This document shows positions 27,240-34,701 of a stretch of DNA of 64,000 nucleotides, one piece after another (the stretch's first letter is position 1; each line of letters starts with the position of its first letter). Source of the stretch: JAGVPT01 sp963717445. Lineage in GTDB: Bacteria; Bacteroidota; Ignavibacteria; UBA10030; UBA8401. The stretch spans positions 2,790,001 to 2,854,000 of the forward strand of contig OY970334.1 in NCBI GenBank assembly GCA_963717445.1, given 5' to 3'. A program made the translations under genes and the position numbers. The notes beneath the pieces were generated by a model. It was not told where the DNA came from, ran no database searches, and saw only the letters and a list, made by a program, of their open reading frames with translations.

Positions 27240-27737
27240 TCATTGAGAATATAATTGTCTCAATGCCTCGTCAGCAACCATAAAGCCCAACCCAGAGGCT
27301 CGTTCAAAGTCAATTTTGGCCCTGTTTTTATCTTTCAGGCCCACTAAGGCGATCATTCCGCGTTCGAAATAGGCGATTGCAAATTTTGGATCCAGCGTAA
27401 TAGCCGTTTCAAGATCCTGCATCGCTCCGAAATAGTCTCTCAAGAAATTTTTAGCCTTCGCACGTTTTTGGTACGCCACAGCGTTTTTTGGTTGCAGGGA
27501 GATCGCTTTCGTGTAATCCGCTATCGCCTCCTTGAATCCCCTCAGCTCGGCCCTCGCTTTGCCTCGTTCCAGCAGGGCGTTGGCATGATGCCCGTTAAGA
27601 ATGATTGCCTTGTTCAAGTCTTCAATTGCTCCACGGTAGTCTTGAGATAGAGCTTTGGACTTACCGCTTTCATAGTATTCCTCGGCGTTCGTCGGAGCCG
27701 GTGATTTTGGTGCGAATATTTTTTTGAAAAAATCCAT
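27240..27737 (-). CDS. TPR-repeat protein
   Basis: 165 residues. Three clear tetratricopeptide repeats (NAEEYYESGKSKALSQDYRGAIEDLNKAI, NALLERGKARAELRGFKEAIADYTKAI, AVAYQKRAKAKNFLRDYFGAMQDLETAI) and part of a fourth. There is no signal peptide; the N-terminal MDFFKKIFAPKSP could associate with membrane. TPR proteins mediate protein-protein contacts; the partner is unknown. A promoter lies some 290 bases upstream. Confidence 0.8.
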   Translation of the reverse strand: MDFFKKIFAPKSPAPTNAEEYYESGKSKALSQDYRGAIEDLNKAIILNGHHANALLERGKARAELRGFKEAIADYTKAISLQPKNAVAYQKRAKAKNFLRDYFGAMQDLETAITLDPKFAIAYFERGMIALVGLKDKNRAKIDFERASGLGFMVADEALRQLYSQ

Positions 27738-28028
27738 CGCGTATTCGAGCTCTAGTCGCGATTCTTTAGTCTTCCCAAGATCGAGCGGTCTGTTCCGGTG
27801 GATTTTCCGATTACCATGACCACGTCAGGGGGCTTGTTGTTGACATCGGATCATAACTATCGAGACGGCAAAAGAAGGAAGGAAAATCTTTTTCAAACGG
27901 TTCTTGTATGGTGAAGGTGACTGTTATTTCCAAAGTCCCACGCATTCGAGCAACGACGTTCTGGAGTGATCTGTCTTTTGAATTGATTTGGTGTAGAGGG
28001 GGATGGATGCCCACTCTGGCATGACATA

Positions 28029-28057
28029 AAAATACTTTTTCGCCAAAGTAAAGTCAA
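28029..28057 (-). promoter_or_regulatory. Promoter
   Basis: TTGACT-N17-TATTTT, followed by ATGTCATGCCA and a CCATCCCCCTCTA block like the promoter at 15.06 kb. The next gene on this strand is the TPR protein, about 290 bases downstream. The intervening stretch shows no convincing ORF. Confidence 0.45.
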
Positions 28058-28067
28058 GATGAGTTAG

Positions 28068-28192
28068 TGCTCAAGTTTGGTAAGGTGACGGACACCTTAC
28101 CGATTTATCTTACCAAATATTTTGGCATAACGTGATTTTTGGGAGTGAGGTGTCCGTCACTTCCCGCTGGAAAAGCAAAATTGACCGCTACC
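28068..28192. repeat. REP-like palindromic repeat, copy 2 of 3
   Basis: Same element as at 8.75 kb: GGTGACGGACACCTTACC and GAGGTGTCCGTCAC around CCAAATATTTTGG, with the shared edge TTGACCGCTACC. Confidence 0.75.
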
Positions 28193-28249
28193 TCAAGATG
28201 AATAAAGTCCGTCGCGACATCGAACGCTAACGTATTCTTGCCGACTAAT

Positions 28250-28305
28250 CTGCGCTATCGCAATGAACAAACCCAACTGGATCGCTCTGGCATCCTCGTT
28301 ACATT
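28250..28305 (-). pseudogene. Family-X C-terminal scrap
   Basis: A short stretch reads NEDARAIQLGLFIAIAQ, clearly derived from EDARAIGLSLFIART. The stop and everything upstream are lost. It shows that a further family-X copy once lay upstream of the 28.03 kb promoter. Confidence 0.45.
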
Positions 28306-28334
28306 TACATCTCTTTACTCTAAAGAGAGTGTAT

Positions 28335-28883
28335 TCAATTTACGTAAACCCAGAGCCGGGAATCCTTCTGCTCATCCCGGATGTAGAGCACACCCCCTCG
28401 CTCAAGTGCGGATTCGATTCTGTCGATGTCATTGTCGAGGTCTTTGGACCCGATCATCGCCAGCACGATGGCGACCGCTTCAATGGATTTCACGCTCACT
28501 TTGGAGATTTTCGTCGCGGACCCGCTGTCTGAGCTTTCAATGATGAGGCGGTCCCGCATTTCTGAACGTTCGTTCATTTCCTCACCGAACTTTCCGCCGT
28601 AGATTTCCGTCTCGCTGCTTCCGGTGCTGTCTTTTATTCGCTTGACAGACCCGTCCCGGTAGACATTCAAAAGCGATTCGTACGACATCTTCACGCCGTT
28701 GATATCAAAATCTCCTCCCGAGTTGCTGAGGAGCTTTACCAGCGGAAGGGAAATGGCGATCTTTTGAACCGTTTCACCGCCTTTTGACTCGACAATCCAA
28801 ACACATTTTATCTGTGCGTTGGCGTGACTGAATAGGGGAACCAAGAGCAGAATGCCTGAAATGACGAGAATTTTATGTTTCAT
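28335..28883 (-). CDS. Exported protein of unknown function
   Basis: 182 residues from the ATG with GGAGAAA upstream: MKHKILVISGILLLVPLFSHANAQ is a signal peptide. The mature part has no known domain. It includes QKIAISLPLVKLLSNSGGDFDINGVKMSYESLLNVYRDGS, which places a predicted helix-strand motif similar to small DUF proteins with an LP-hydrophobic-K-L start, and a C-terminal LERGGVLYIRDEQKDSRLWVYVN. Function unknown. Confidence 0.6.
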   Translation of the reverse strand: MKHKILVISGILLLVPLFSHANAQIKCVWIVESKGGETVQKIAISLPLVKLLSNSGGDFDINGVKMSYESLLNVYRDGSVKRIKDSTGSSETEIYGGKFGEEMNERSEMRDRLIIESSDSGSATKISKVSVKSIEAVAIVLAMIGSKDLDNDIDRIESALERGGVLYIRDEQKDSRLWVYVN

Positions 28884-29109
28884 GAGATTTCTCCTTTTTA
28901 TCCTTGAAACAGCGTTACGATGCGAGTGAATGGAAAGTTTCATCTATGCATGTCACTATCGGCCGCTTACGAAAACTGCCTTGATTCTCTTTATTCTTTA
29001 TGGATTTTTTATGGCTTCGTTCCTTCTTTTTATTTCCTCTTCATTGCTTCCGCCGTCTAAGCATTTTAATTTAAATCACATTTGAGAATCTTGTACAAAG
29101 TTATAAGTT

Positions 29110-29221
29110 GAGACTTCTGAATAATTCCAAAAGTATAGCTCGCGCAAAGTCGCAAAATGATTCAAAAATCAAGTCCTTGCGCCTTGGCGGCTTGGCGAGA
29201 GATAATTTTTCAGGAACTTCA
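29110..29221. repeat. Palindromic repeat (GAGACTTCTGAATAATT family)
   Basis: Inverted ends GAGACTTCTGAATAATT and AATTTTTCAGGAACTTC. The interior GCTCGCGCAAAGTCGCAAAATGATT...CCTTGCGCCTTGGCGGCTTGGCGAGA pairs as well. An inverted relative is at 11.1 kb and a partial one at 57.8 kb. Confidence 0.6.
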
Positions 29222-29281
29222 AGTTCTAGGTAATAAGATAGGCGGTTCTAAATTGCGTTTTACACGCTCGAGGATTTTCTC

Positions 29282-29704
29282 ATGAAACAAATATCTTTCA
29301 TTCTCGTGCTGTTCTTTTTTGCATCTGGGTGTGGTGGATCACCTTCTTCCCAATCCTCAGCACGTATAAGCGTAAGTGTAGCCTACAAGAGCGGCTTTGA
29401 AGGTGATTCGCTCATTCTTCTCTGTGATGGTGATGTTTTCGAGCGGGGCCGCGGTTTCAGCGATAGCCTCTATGCTCCCTCCGGATACCTTTTCAATGTA
29501 ACGGAAGGCGTACATACTTTTGAGATACAAATTCCTCAGATGAACGTTCACGCCGATACGACATTTAAAGCAATGCCGGCGTTCAGGACAGTCATAGAGA
29601 CTTCATTCGATCGGAAAAAAAAGGCCTTCAACTGCAACATCGTCTATCTTGATACGAACCAAATCGCACCCCCAAAACCGCTTCAATCCATCTTGCCAAG
29701 GTAG
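29282..29704 (+). CDS. Small lipoprotein
   Basis: 140 residues with lipoprotein signal: MKQISFILVLFFFASGC, Cys17 after FASG. The mature part is a small beta-rich domain (ISVSVAYKSGFEGDSLILLCDGDVFERG...GYLFNVTEGVHTFEIQI), like the PEGA/Ig-type lipoproteins that form sandwich folds. Function unknown. Confidence 0.6.
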   Translation: MKQISFILVLFFFASGCGGSPSSQSSARISVSVAYKSGFEGDSLILLCDGDVFERGRGFSDSLYAPSGYLFNVTEGVHTFEIQIPQMNVHADTTFKAMPAFRTVIETSFDRKKKAFNCNIVYLDTNQIAPPKPLQSILPR

Positions 29705-29758
29705 ATCTTGCGGATACGCTGGAATAATCGGAGGCCGGCCTCCGGATTCCATTATCTA

Positions 29759-29985
29759 GAAGCCATCTCAAAAATGGTTTTCATGCAGAAAGCAGCCGTA
29801 AATGTCATGCTGATCCCGCCGTTCTGCGGCGGGAGAAGCATCCATGACTTGGAAGCCTAGTAGAGTCAAGGTATGTCATTGTCATGGATTCTTCACCCCG
29901 TCTGAAAAGCGACGGGGTTCAGAATGACAATGATCTGTCAGTATTCCTTCAGAAGGACATAATCAAGCGTTTTTGAGATAGCTTC
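29759..29985. mobile_element. MITE copy 2 (227 bp)
   Basis: Same ends and flanking TA as the 213-bp copies. An inner hairpin is replaced by ATCCCGCCGTTCTGCGGCGGGAG, which accounts for the extra 14 bases. Confidence 0.85.
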
Positions 29986-30133
29986 TAGTGTCCCGTATCG
30001 CAAATAAGTTAAGAATTTCTGAAGCCATCGACGTTCGAAATCCGTCGGGAATCATGGATTTGGCTGGCCACACTTATTCAAGGAAATTCTGATACACAAC
30101 ACTAGCAATATTGTCTACGTTGTTCTTGTGGGA

Positions 30134-30901
30134 TTAAAAGCTTTTGCACTCGCATCCGCCTTGCCACCATTCGTACTTATGGGGGTAAATACAAAGAATA
30201 GAGATGCCGCCGCCAACCGCTTCCGGATGATTTAAAATCTCAAGCCCGATGAGATTATTGATTTCAACCGTGATAGAATCTCTGCCATGCCCAAGGTAAG
30301 CGGGATGAGCGGAGAGGAATTTGTCAATATCGGCAGCGTTCCCAAGTTGAACCCTCATTGGATATTTGGCGACTTTTGATTCTTTTCCGGAGATAAGGGA
30401 CGTATCCCGCATTTTCAGTATGTTGATATCGTGAAATTTCATTACATAAGAGCTGGCGACTCCCTCCTCGAACCCGAAGAATGCGATCGACACATAATCG
30501 CCCTTTATCCCGCCGGCAACGAGCCGCTGAATGGCTCCAACGTACGGTTCAAGAGCATTGATGGCCTCTACTTTGAAAAGGGAAGCGACTGCGGAGAGGC
30601 TGACTCCATTTCTGCATGCTTGACGAGCAGCCGTTTCAATAATATTTTCTCCATCAATAACGGGAATAGCGTTTCCCGAGATGGCGAAATAGACACTATC
30701 ATTTCCGCGAAAGATTTTGCATCCATATCCGACACCGCTAAGCTCGTTTTTCTTATTAAAGGTAGTGAACTTACTGTCGGCTCCGATTACAATCGCATCA
30801 TGGAAGCAATAAGCGAACACCGCCGTTCCTTGATGCATCTGACCAAAGCAAATATTGAAGGTGAAAAGAAACAGTGCGACCGCTATTGAATGAAATTTCA
30901 T
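30134..30901 (-). CDS. Exported proteasome beta-like Ntn-hydrolase-type protein
   Basis: 255 residues from MKFHSIAVALFLFTFNICFG, a signal peptide; GAGGTG lies six bases upstream of this ATG. After QMHQ comes Gly25-Thr26 and then AVFAYCFHDAIVIGADSKFTTF. Counting from Thr26 as residue 1, Asp falls exactly at 17 with Ser at 18 and Thr at 21, as in proteasome beta subunits (T1, D17, then S18). Lys62 (position 37) precedes a hydrophobic strand (IFRGNDSVYFAISG) where beta subunits have Lys33; a four-residue insertion explains the shift. A Gly-rich strand near the C-terminus (AVGGGISILCIYP) also fits. If active, Thr26 would be freed by autoprocessing at the Gly. The exported location is unusual. Activity is inference. 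Confidence 0.6.
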   Translation of the reverse strand: MKFHSIAVALFLFTFNICFGQMHQGTAVFAYCFHDAIVIGADSKFTTFNKKNELSGVGYGCKIFRGNDSVYFAISGNAIPVIDGENIIETAARQACRNGVSLSAVASLFKVEAINALEPYVGAIQRLVAGGIKGDYVSIAFFGFEEGVASSYVMKFHDINILKMRDTSLISGKESKVAKYPMRVQLGNAADIDKFLSAHPAYLGHGRDSITVEINNLIGLEILNHPEAVGGGISILCIYPHKYEWWQGGCECKSF

Positions 30902-30906
30902 GCTCA

Positions 30907-31572
30907 TCACCTCGTTAGTAGAGTAGATTGAGATGGCTGGTTTTTGGGTCTGCAAAGGTAGGCCTTTGTAAACATGGCATTAGCGACAATGGTAAGGGAC
31001 CAATTAACATACCACGCTTTTTGGAAATACGACGTCCCCATTTTTAGCAATTCATTGCTGGAGCCGAGAATGAAAAGGACGCCCGTCCAGTAAATAAGTG
31101 TGCCGCTTGATACCCAAAATATCGGCTCGTCGATCAGCGGGTGATTCATTTTGCTCACGGTTGTCTGGATTGTTATGACAGAGATAATAATAATAAATAT
31201 TCCGGAAGCCATGGCCATTTGATCGTTCGATTGATCCGGAATATCAAAATATATTTTGTTTACAATCCAGATTGCAAAATACAGAAGTGCCAGCATTGAA
31301 ATAATCTGCTTTATCGTTTTGCGCCCCGCCGATAATATATAGACCGCACAAATAAATGCCGATTCGATAGGATAGGAATCATTAGACAGAGAAGCATTAT
31401 TGATATGGTTGCGGCCAAGCACATATTCTATGCTGATCTCTACGCAGGAAAAAAGCGACAATAAGAGGAATACTTTCATCGCATTATTCAAACGTCGAAA
31501 CCGCAGGATTCCGGCAATCGCCGGAATAGTGTACAGGGCAGCTGAGACATAAGCTATTGCCGGTATTTTCAT
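30907..31572 (-). CDS. Multi-span membrane protein (about seven TM)
   Basis: 221 residues from the ATG of MKIPAIAYVSAALYT, with six to seven hydrophobic segments and short loops; no signal peptide. No catalytic motif was seen. It resembles the short 7TM proteins of Bacteroidota that precede or accompany signalling proteins. The start codon lies directly after the attenuator hairpin of the leader. The following Ntn-hydrolase-like gene begins five bases after its stop, so the two form an operon and may act together. Function unknown. Confidence 0.65.
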   Translation of the reverse strand: MKIPAIAYVSAALYTIPAIAGILRFRRLNNAMKVFLLLSLFSCVEISIEYVLGRNHINNASLSNDSYPIESAFICAVYILSAGRKTIKQIISMLALLYFAIWIVNKIYFDIPDQSNDQMAMASGIFIIIISVITIQTTVSKMNHPLIDEPIFWVSSGTLIYWTGVLFILGSSNELLKMGTSYFQKAWYVNWSLTIVANAMFTKAYLCRPKNQPSQSTLLTR

Positions 31573-31580
31573 AAGACACA

Positions 31581-31683
31581 AAAACCCCCATCATCAAACA
31601 TCGAATCAGGAGGATCAAACTTTTGTCTCCCTAACTCGGGCAATTATGTGCGTAAATGTATGAGGATGCAGAAGAAGAGTCAA
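31581..31683 (-). promoter_or_regulatory. Promoter plus attenuator-like leader (module 5)
   Basis: TTGACT-N17-TACATT, CCCGAGTTAGGG hairpin, then ATCCTCC/GGGGGTT with TTTTTGTGTC. The T-run ends only four bases before the membrane-protein ATG, so folding of this hairpin would also affect ribosome access. Leader sequence differs from the other copies but the architecture is the same. Confidence 0.6.
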
Positions 31684-31708
31684 GGATCAAAAGCCCGGGA
31701 AGTGGCAG

Positions 31709-31797
31709 GTTTTGAGAAGATGTCGGATACCTTGCTGATTTACCTCACCAAATATTTTGACATATCGCGATTTTCTCGACAAGGTGTCCGACATCTA
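31709..31797. repeat. REP-like palindromic repeat, copy 3 (diverged)
   Basis: GAAGATGTCGGATACCTTG and CAAGGTGTCCGACATC around ACCAAATATTTTG. It ends ten bases before the end of the subtilase gene and may act as its terminator. Confidence 0.6.
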
Positions 31798-31806
31798 GTA
31801 TACATA

Positions 31807-34341
31807 CTACTTCAATAACAACATCTTCTTCACCTGCATCTTTCCGTCAAACTCCAAGCGCGAGAAATATATTCCGCTCGCCAGTTGCGACGCATCGAAT
31901 GTTACTTGAAAGTATTTTCCCGCCGTTGCAACTTCATCAAAAAGGGTTACGACTTCCTGTCCGAGCGCATTGTACACTTTCAGTGTGGCGCGTCCATCGC
32001 TTGGTACCGTAAACTGGATCGTAGTTGTCGGATTAAAGGGATCCGGATAATTTTGGCTTAGTGAAAATACTTTTGGCACTTCAATTGTTACCGGTATGGC
32101 TTGTGAATAGATGAACGCGCCGTCATTGTCGACCTGCTTTAGTCGGTACGAATATGCTCCTGCACTTTCAACGTTATCGATATAGGAATATTCCTTTGGT
32201 GTTGCGCTCGTTCCCTCGCCCCGGACAAAGCCCAACCCCAGCCATGGAGAATCCAAAGGTCCAACTGCTTTACGCTCCGGTTCAAAGCCATAATTATTGA
32301 ATTCGGTTTCGGTTTTCCATCCAAGGATGACTTGCCGGTCATGTACTGTGGCAGCAAATGATGAGAGTATTATGGGAAGTGGCGGGTTTGTGGATGTTAA
32401 TGTCTGTATTGCGGCTACTGCATCCGCTTTTCCATTCCCCCATTGAGGAGACCAACCGCCGCTTCCCGTAAAGGAATCTTTGCGTGCGCTGGTATCTATT
32501 GTTGTTTTGAGCAAGGCTGCCGTTGCTGTTGGATCTGCTTGGAGCATTAAAGCAACCAATCCTGTAATATGCGGTGCAGCCATGCTTGTTCCTTGATCAA
32601 TAATATATTTCCCTCCCGGAAGCACATCTTGATCATTAAAAGGAGAAGTAGAAGAATATGCCGATGCAATTGCTTGACCGGGAGCTGAAATATCCGGCTT
32701 CTCTCTTCCATCGCGTGTCGGTCCCACACTGCTGAAGGTAGAATAATTTCCGACGTTATTCCCGTTCGAATATTGATACGTACCACCGATTGCAGTCCAT
32801 TGATACTTCGTTTCATACGATCCGACTGTGATGCCTTGTTTTGTCGTTCCCGGCATTGTTACCAGTTTTGTATATGTTGGGTTTGCAAATACAACCGACA
32901 ACATTGAAGCTTCCGCAATCCAAATATCGAACGTCCCACCTTGAGTAATAATTGAACCGGTCATGCTTACAGTCCATGTTCCTGCTTTAGGAACCGGAGT
33001 TGCGTTGGGGGAATCAGTTAAAATTATTTCACAATCATTCATGCCATCCGGTGCATTCACTCCATGGGAGGCATTATCAATTTCAATGTATCCATCAGAG
33101 GTTGTTTGAGAATTATCCATAGGATAAGAAGAGGTCACGGTATGATTATCGGGTGAAGTTACTTCCACCGTAAAATTATCACCACCTTGATACCACATGC
33201 TCAATACAACATAATCTCCTTCTGTAATACCTTTTGAAGTATAGGAGGGAATGGTGAATGTGTAAATTTGCGTTTGATTTTGTGCAACACTTCCGTCGAC
33301 ATGAATCCCGTTACCCCCGTCATTGCCTGCCGCGACCGCCACCTGACAGCCGGAATTATTGCTGACGATTTCGTCAATTGCGCTTTCATCTTCTTCCGTA
33401 CCATCATGAGCACCGTCTTGTCCACCTAAACTCAAATTGATCACAAACGGTTTCCCGAGAGCTAATGCTTTCGATTCTATATACGTCATACCGTCGATGA
33501 TATTGCTTGTAGAAAACCCGTTTTCATATCCGTTGACAATAATAAGATCGGCATCTGGTGCTACTCCGGTGTACATCCCGCTGGAAGATGCGCCATTTCC
33601 CGCTGCGATTCCTGCAACGTGCGTTCCATGACCGACAATATCTTTTTCTTTGACGGCACCCGGCGGCGATGATCCCAATTCAGCGTTTATTTGTGCCTGT
33701 GTGTATTCTACTCCGTACGAATATCCTGTGGGATTGAATCCGCTGCGCGCATCCGTCTGATCCCACATATATAATATCCGCGATTTTGTCGTATCGGAAA
33801 TCGAGCGAAAATCGAAATGTCGCCAATCTATTCCGGTATCGAATATCCCAACGATCACTCCGTCTCCTTTATACTCAGTTTCATTAACTGCTCCCGCATG
33901 AACTTTATCGACATTCATATCCACCGTACTTTTATCTAACGTCATATAGCGAACATGCGGCGCCCTAATGTAGCGAACCGTTGATGCGTTGCTCAATGCA
34001 ACTAATTGTTCTGCCGTTACTCGTGCGGTGAAAAATTTTGACAAGACCGAGTTCGGCGTTATCCCGAGGCTTCGCGCTTCAGCCGGAGATGATGCATAGA
34101 CGATAACATCGAATACTACGGTGCCGTTAGACCCTTTTTTTGCTAACGGTGAATAATGTCCAATCGTCGGCACGTTCTGCTGCACGGCTGCATATATTGA
34201 CGCTATGCGATGATCTACTTTTGCTTGGTTTAGTCCGGAACCTGCTACAGCGGTAATGCTAAATCCACAAATGAATGCAATGCATAGCAATGTTTCCTTC
34301 GTGATGCGCTTGCCTTCTTTGCTAATGGTGGCTGTTCTCAT
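31807..34341 (-). CDS. Subtilisin-like (S8) serine protease with T9SS domain
   Basis: 844 residues from MRTATISKEGK; a MCGST start five codons earlier is also possible. An N-terminal hydrophobic stretch (CIAFICGFSITAVAG) is the signal. A propeptide-like region follows. The catalytic triad is visible: Asp in VGIFDTGIDWRH (near 170), His in GHGTHVAGIAAG (near 245), Ser in GTSMAAPHITGLVA (near 590), with the oxyanion Asn in AVAAGNDGG. An insertion of about 150 residues between His and Ser looks like a P-domain/jelly-roll. The C-terminal T9SS domain (NYPDPFNPTTTIQF to KKMLLLK) marks export. Likely a secreted peptide-bond hydrolase. Confidence 0.9.
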   Translation of the reverse strand: MRTATISKEGKRITKETLLCIAFICGFSITAVAGSGLNQAKVDHRIASIYAAVQQNVPTIGHYSPLAKKGSNGTVVFDVIVYASSPAEARSLGITPNSVLSKFFTARVTAEQLVALSNASTVRYIRAPHVRYMTLDKSTVDMNVDKVHAGAVNETEYKGDGVIVGIFDTGIDWRHFDFRSISDTTKSRILYMWDQTDARSGFNPTGYSYGVEYTQAQINAELGSSPPGAVKEKDIVGHGTHVAGIAAGNGASSSGMYTGVAPDADLIIVNGYENGFSTSNIIDGMTYIESKALALGKPFVINLSLGGQDGAHDGTEEDESAIDEIVSNNSGCQVAVAAGNDGGNGIHVDGSVAQNQTQIYTFTIPSYTSKGITEGDYVVLSMWYQGGDNFTVEVTSPDNHTVTSSYPMDNSQTTSDGYIEIDNASHGVNAPDGMNDCEIILTDSPNATPVPKAGTWTVSMTGSIITQGGTFDIWIAEASMLSVVFANPTYTKLVTMPGTTKQGITVGSYETKYQWTAIGGTYQYSNGNNVGNYSTFSSVGPTRDGREKPDISAPGQAIASAYSSTSPFNDQDVLPGGKYIIDQGTSMAAPHITGLVALMLQADPTATAALLKTTIDTSARKDSFTGSGGWSPQWGNGKADAVAAIQTLTSTNPPLPIILSSFAATVHDRQVILGWKTETEFNNYGFEPERKAVGPLDSPWLGLGFVRGEGTSATPKEYSYIDNVESAGAYSYRLKQVDNDGAFIYSQAIPVTIEVPKVFSLSQNYPDPFNPTTTIQFTVPSDGRATLKVYNALGQEVVTLFDEVATAGKYFQVTFDASQLASGIYFSRLEFDGKMQVKKMLLLK

Positions 34342-34370
34342 TGTGCTACCGCACAAGTTTCCGATGATTC

Positions 34371-34511
34371 AAAAACAGGGCGGACTTGCATCCTCCTGTT
34401 TTCTTTCCGAAGTGAAGTCAGTTCTTCGCTTACACGGGATTAACGACCTATCGCCGGTACGATGTTTTTGCTTCCAAAAATAAATGTAGATGGAAGCGGG
34501 GGAATAGTCAA
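34371..34511 (-). promoter_or_regulatory. Promoter plus attenuator-like leader (module 6)
   Basis: TTGACT-N17-TACATT at the far end. About 80 bases later comes the stem AACAGG/CCTGTT, followed by TTTTGAATC, placed 30 bases before the protease start. The arms differ fully from the other modules yet still pair, so structure rather than sequence is kept. Confidence 0.5.
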
Positions 34512-34554
34512 GAATTAGGAGCGCCCGGTAGAGACTCAATTTGAATAAAAAATT

Positions 34555-34631
34555 GTCATGCCCACGGAAGTGGGCATCTATTGTGTAGCAAAAAAAGAAA
34601 TATTTGGATTCCCGCTTCTGCGGGAATGACA
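34555..34631. repeat. Palindromic repeat (TGTCATGCCC... family)
   Basis: TGTCATGCCCACGGAAGTGGGCAT and GATTCCCGCTTCTGCGGGAATGACA form two hairpins with TGTCAT/ATGACA ends. It is one of the common short environmental repeats. Confidence 0.5.
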
Positions 34632-34649
34632 AACTGAGCCAGTACCGAG

Positions 34650-34672
34650 CGCCCTGATGATATATCAGGGCG
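34650..34672 (-). other. Hairpin after the BNR/PQQ gene
   Basis: CGCCCTGAT/ATCAGGGCG stem with a short loop and no T-run. It may be the end of the upstream transcript. Confidence 0.35.
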
Positions 34673-34701
34673 TGAATGTGAAGGCAGGAAACTCAGGAAA
34701 T

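Noticed and set aside
27811..28014. 67-codon minus-strand frame between a promoter and the TPR gene
   Set aside because: Composition is unlike a protein and the frame begins inside the conserved leader block of the promoter, so it is probably noncoding leader.
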